Assembly (NCBI GenBank): GCA_001418405.1 | Contig: LIQL01000032.1 | Coordinates: 1 to 44,650 of the forward strand | Source of the DNA: Streptomyces diastatochromogenes | GTDB lineage: Bacteria; Actinomycetota; Actinomycetes; Streptomycetales; Streptomycetaceae | Length of the DNA: 44,650 nucleotides | Reading direction: 5' to 3' | Shown: piece after piece, positions 42,766 to 44,650 of the stretch | Layout: each line of letters starts with the position of its first letter | Numbering within the stretch: the stretch's first letter is position 1 | The notes under the pieces: model-generated | What the model was told of the DNA's origin: nothing | The model's database searches: none | What the model saw: the letters and a program-made list of their open reading frames with translations, nothing else | Program-made: the position numbers and the translations under genes

Positions 42766-44337
42766 TCAGCCCTCTTCCAGGACGGCCATCGCCGCGTTGT
42801 GGCCGGGGATGCCGCTCACCCCGCCGCCGCGCAGCGCGCCCGCGCCGCACAGCAGGACGTTGGCGTGGTCGGTGGCGACGCCCCAGCGGGCGGCGGCGGT
42901 GGCGAGGTCGGCGGTGTCCTCGGCGTGCGGGAAGGCCAGCTCGCGGTGGAAGATGTTGCCGCCCGGCAGGCCCAGTTCGCGGTCGAGGTCGAGGGGGCTG
43001 CGGGCCTCGACGCAGGGGCGGCCGTCGGCGTCCTCGGCCAGGCAGTCGGCGAGCGGTTCGGCGAGGTGGGCGTCCAGCTGGGCGAGGGTGGCGGCCAGCA
43101 GCCGGTCCCGGGCGGCCGGCGCCTCGGCGGTGTCGGTGGCGAACAGCCGGGCGGGGGCGTGCAGCCCGAAGAGGGTGAGGGTGTGGTAGCCCCGGCGGAC
43201 CAGGTCGGCGCCCAGGATCGAGGGGTCGGTCAGCGAGTGGCAGTAGATCTCCGACGGGGGCGCGCTCGGCAGCCGGCCGGCCGCGGCCTCCCGGTGGGCG
43301 GTCTCCAACTGGGCGTAGCCCTCGTCGACATGGAAGGTGCCGGAGAACGCCTCGCGCGGGTCGGTGTGCGGGTCGCGGAGCCGGGGCAGCCGGGTGAGCA
43401 GCATGTTGACCTTCAGCTGGGCGCCCTCGGCGGGCGGCGGGGCGGGGTCGCCGAGCAGCCGGGCGAGTTCGCGGGGAGCGGCGTTGACCAGCACGTGGCG
43501 GGCGGCGACGGTGCCGTGCCCTTCGGTGGTGACCTCCGCGGTGCGGCCGTCGGTGGCGAGGGCGGTGACCGGGCAACCGGTGACGAGCTCGGCGCCGGCC
43601 CGGCGGGCGGCGTCGGCGAGCGCGTCGGCCAGGGCTCCCATCCCGCCGAGCGGGACGTCCCAGTCGCCGGTGCCGCCGCCGATCACGTGGTAGAGGAAGC
43701 AGCGGTTCTGCCGGAGCGTCGGGTCGTGGGCGGTGGTGAAGGTGCCGATCAGCCCGTCGGTGAGGACCACGCCGCGCACCAGGTCGTCGTGGAAGGCCGC
43801 CTCGATCGTCTCGCCCAGGGGGCGTTCGAAGAGGGCGTGCCAGGTGGCGTCGTCGTCGACCCGGGCGCGGAGCGCGGCGCGGGTGGGGAGCGGTTCGGTG
43901 AGGGTGGGGAAGACCCGTTCGGCGAGCCGGCGGGTGGTGCCGTAGAAGTCCTCCCAGGCGGCGTACTCCCGTGCGGATCCGGTGAGTTGTGCGAAGGAGG
44001 CCCGGGTGCGGTCCGCTCCGGCGCCGACCAGCAGGCCGGTCGGGCGCCCGGCGCGCACCGTGGGGGTGTACGAGGAGACGGTGCGCTTGCGGACCGCGAA
44101 GCGCAGCCCGAGGTCCCGCACGATCTTCGGGGGCAGCAGGCTCACGAGGTAGGAGTAGCGGGACAGCCGGGCGTCGATCCCGGTGAACGCGCGGGCGGAG
44201 ACGGCGGCGCCGCCGGTGTGGTCCAACCGCTCCAGCAGCAGCACGGTGCGCCCGGCGCGGGCGAGGTAGGCGGCGGCCACCAGCCCGTTGTGGCCGCCAC
44301 CGACGATGACGACGTCGTACGAAGTCCGTTCCGGCAT
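42766..44337 (-). CDS. FAD-dependent oxidoreductase (phytoene desaturase/PYROXD2-like)
   Basis: 523-aa flavoprotein. The N-terminal Rossmann dinucleotide loop is VVIVGGGHNGLVAAAYLAR (9-27), then LLLERLDHTGGAAVSA. PLGGMGALADALADAARRAG and VLVNAAPRELARLLGD follow mid-protein. The C-terminal FAD-closing segment is LLCGAGALRGGGVSGIPGHNAA. GHNG in place of GxG-(I/L)xG is typical of the PYROXD2/carotenoid-desaturase-like branch. No phytoene synthase or other carotenoid gene is near, so the substrate is open. ATG 44337 has AAGGGG upstream. Confidence 0.85.
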   Translation of the reverse strand: MPERTSYDVVIVGGGHNGLVAAAYLARAGRTVLLLERLDHTGGAAVSARAFTGIDARLSRYSYLVSLLPPKIVRDLGLRFAVRKRTVSSYTPTVRAGRPTGLLVGAGADRTRASFAQLTGSAREYAAWEDFYGTTRRLAERVFPTLTEPLPTRAALRARVDDDATWHALFERPLGETIEAAFHDDLVRGVVLTDGLIGTFTTAHDPTLRQNRCFLYHVIGGGTGDWDVPLGGMGALADALADAARRAGAELVTGCPVTALATDGRTAEVTTEGHGTVAARHVLVNAAPRELARLLGDPAPPPAEGAQLKVNMLLTRLPRLRDPHTDPREAFSGTFHVDEGYAQLETAHREAAAGRLPSAPPSEIYCHSLTDPSILGADLVRRGYHTLTLFGLHAPARLFATDTAEAPAARDRLLAATLAQLDAHLAEPLADCLAEDADGRPCVEARSPLDLDRELGLPGGNIFHRELAFPHAEDTADLATAAARWGVATDHANVLLCGAGALRGGGVSGIPGHNAAMAVLEEG

Positions 44338-44429
44338 GCCCCTTGAGTAGCACGGGGGGCCGGTGGCCGCCAGGGAGGAAACGCGCGGCGGCAGCGGAAT
44401 GAATCGTTTGTTCCGGGCGGTGCGGCTTC

Positions 44430-44458
44430 TTGACCGACCGTCAGCTGACTTCTAGCGT
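44430..44458 (+). promoter_or_regulatory. Promoter of the secreted-protein gene, with palindrome in spacer
   Basis: TTGACC (44430-44435), 17 bp, TAGCGT (44453-44458) is a good housekeeping-type promoter. The spacer contains the perfect palindrome GTCAGCTGAC (44440-44449), a possible operator. The leader to GTG 44533 is about 68 nt. Confidence 0.65.
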
Positions 44459-44532
44459 CCCGCGGTGCGCGCCCTGGAACCGCCCCGTCGGCCGTTCGTC
44501 CCGGCCGACCCACCTACCACGTGAGGTGACCC

Positions 44533-44650
44533 GTGTCCCATCCGTCGGTATCCCGCATCGGCCGCACCCTCGCCGGACTCACCGCCGTCACCGCCTGCTC
44601 TGCGGGGCTGCTCTCGGCCACCACCCCCGCCTCCGCCGACCCCTCCCACA
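44533..44650 (+). CDS. Secreted protein, partial (N-terminal signal peptide only)
   Basis: The window ends 39 codons into this gene. GTG 44533 follows GAGGTG at five bases. The reading begins MSHPSVSRIGRTLAGLTAVT and continues through a hydrophobic core to TTPASA followed by DPSH, a standard Sec signal peptide with cleavage after ASA. The Cys in the core (TACSAG) is not followed by a clear lipobox, so a lipoprotein is possible but not favoured. The mature function cannot be seen. Confidence 0.75.
   Translation, partial: MSHPSVSRIGRTLAGLTAVTACSAGLLSATTPASADPSH

Noticed and set aside
40101..43178. 1025-codon plus-strand open frame
   Set aside because: Spans three real minus-strand genes; translation is Gly/Val/Asp-rich antisense sequence without motifs.

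Overview
This is a high-GC actinobacterial chromosome segment, most likely from Streptomyces or a close relative such as Kitasatospora. The evidence is strong G/C bias at third codon positions, frequent GTG/TTG starts, many ATGA/GTGA start-stop overlaps, one rare TTA codon, and typical streptomycete families (DUF397, CGNR regulator, PAS-PP2C phosphatase, XRE-TPR regulator). I see no rRNA, tRNA, CRISPR array, prophage or intact insertion sequence. The taxonomic call is inference from style and gene content.

Region 1 (1-2580): two leftward genes at the window edge look like the kleisin (MksF/JetA-like) and winged-helix KITE (MksE/JetB-like) subunits of an SMC-like Mks/Wadjet complex. The SMC and nuclease genes would lie beyond position 1. 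The second gene appears to carry a frameshift near its 5' end.

Region 2 (2578-12226): a 5-oxoproline (pyroglutamate) module. Pyroglutamyl peptidase (pcp) and two membrane proteins (DUF979, DUF969) are transcribed leftward. A GntR/FCD regulator follows. The biotin-independent 5-oxoprolinase pxpABC is transcribed rightward. A second, unrelated 5-oxoprolinase (fused HyuA-HyuB type, 1206 aa) converges on pxpC across a strong hairpin. The promoters of the DUF969 operon and of pxpA carry the same -35 box and a GntR-type palindrome in the -35/-10 spacer, so both arms probably respond to one regulator.

Region 3 (12223-17290): two GT4 glycosyltransferases and an SGNH hydrolase are translationally coupled to each other and to the large oxoprolinase. 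A HEAT-like protein lies upstream.

Region 4 (17305-26718): signalling and envelope genes. These are a PAS-PP2C phosphatase, an XRE-TPR regulator divergent from a TTA-containing phosphotransferase, a secreted muralytic enzyme with an SLT-like domain plus Amidase_2, a conserved unknown, a CGNR regulator divergent from a PNPOx flavoprotein across a palindromic operator, and an orphan DUF397 protein.

Region 5 (26805-32638): a sterol side-chain catabolic block. Ltp3-like and Ltp4-like thiolase-fold proteins, a tandem DUF35 protein and an enoyl-CoA hydratase run leftward, divergent from a FadD19-like CoA ligase. The shared intergenic region holds an exact match to the KstR operator consensus. This resembles the mycobacterial/rhodococcal genes for C-24-branched sterol side chains.

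Region 6 (32718-44650): a secreted chorismate mutase, an alpha/beta hydrolase, a PaaK-like ligase behind a TetR-type operator, a two-domain VOC protein, two more acyl-CoA synthetases, a nitronate-monooxygenase-like flavoprotein, a PYROXD2-like FAD oxidoreductase, and a coupled pair encoding a TPR protein and a protein with a 'VQAG-GGVHVH' motif. The window ends in the signal peptide of a secreted protein. A second palindromic motif (TGACG-N3-CGTCA, exact or one mismatch) recurs three times in this region and may mark a second regulon.
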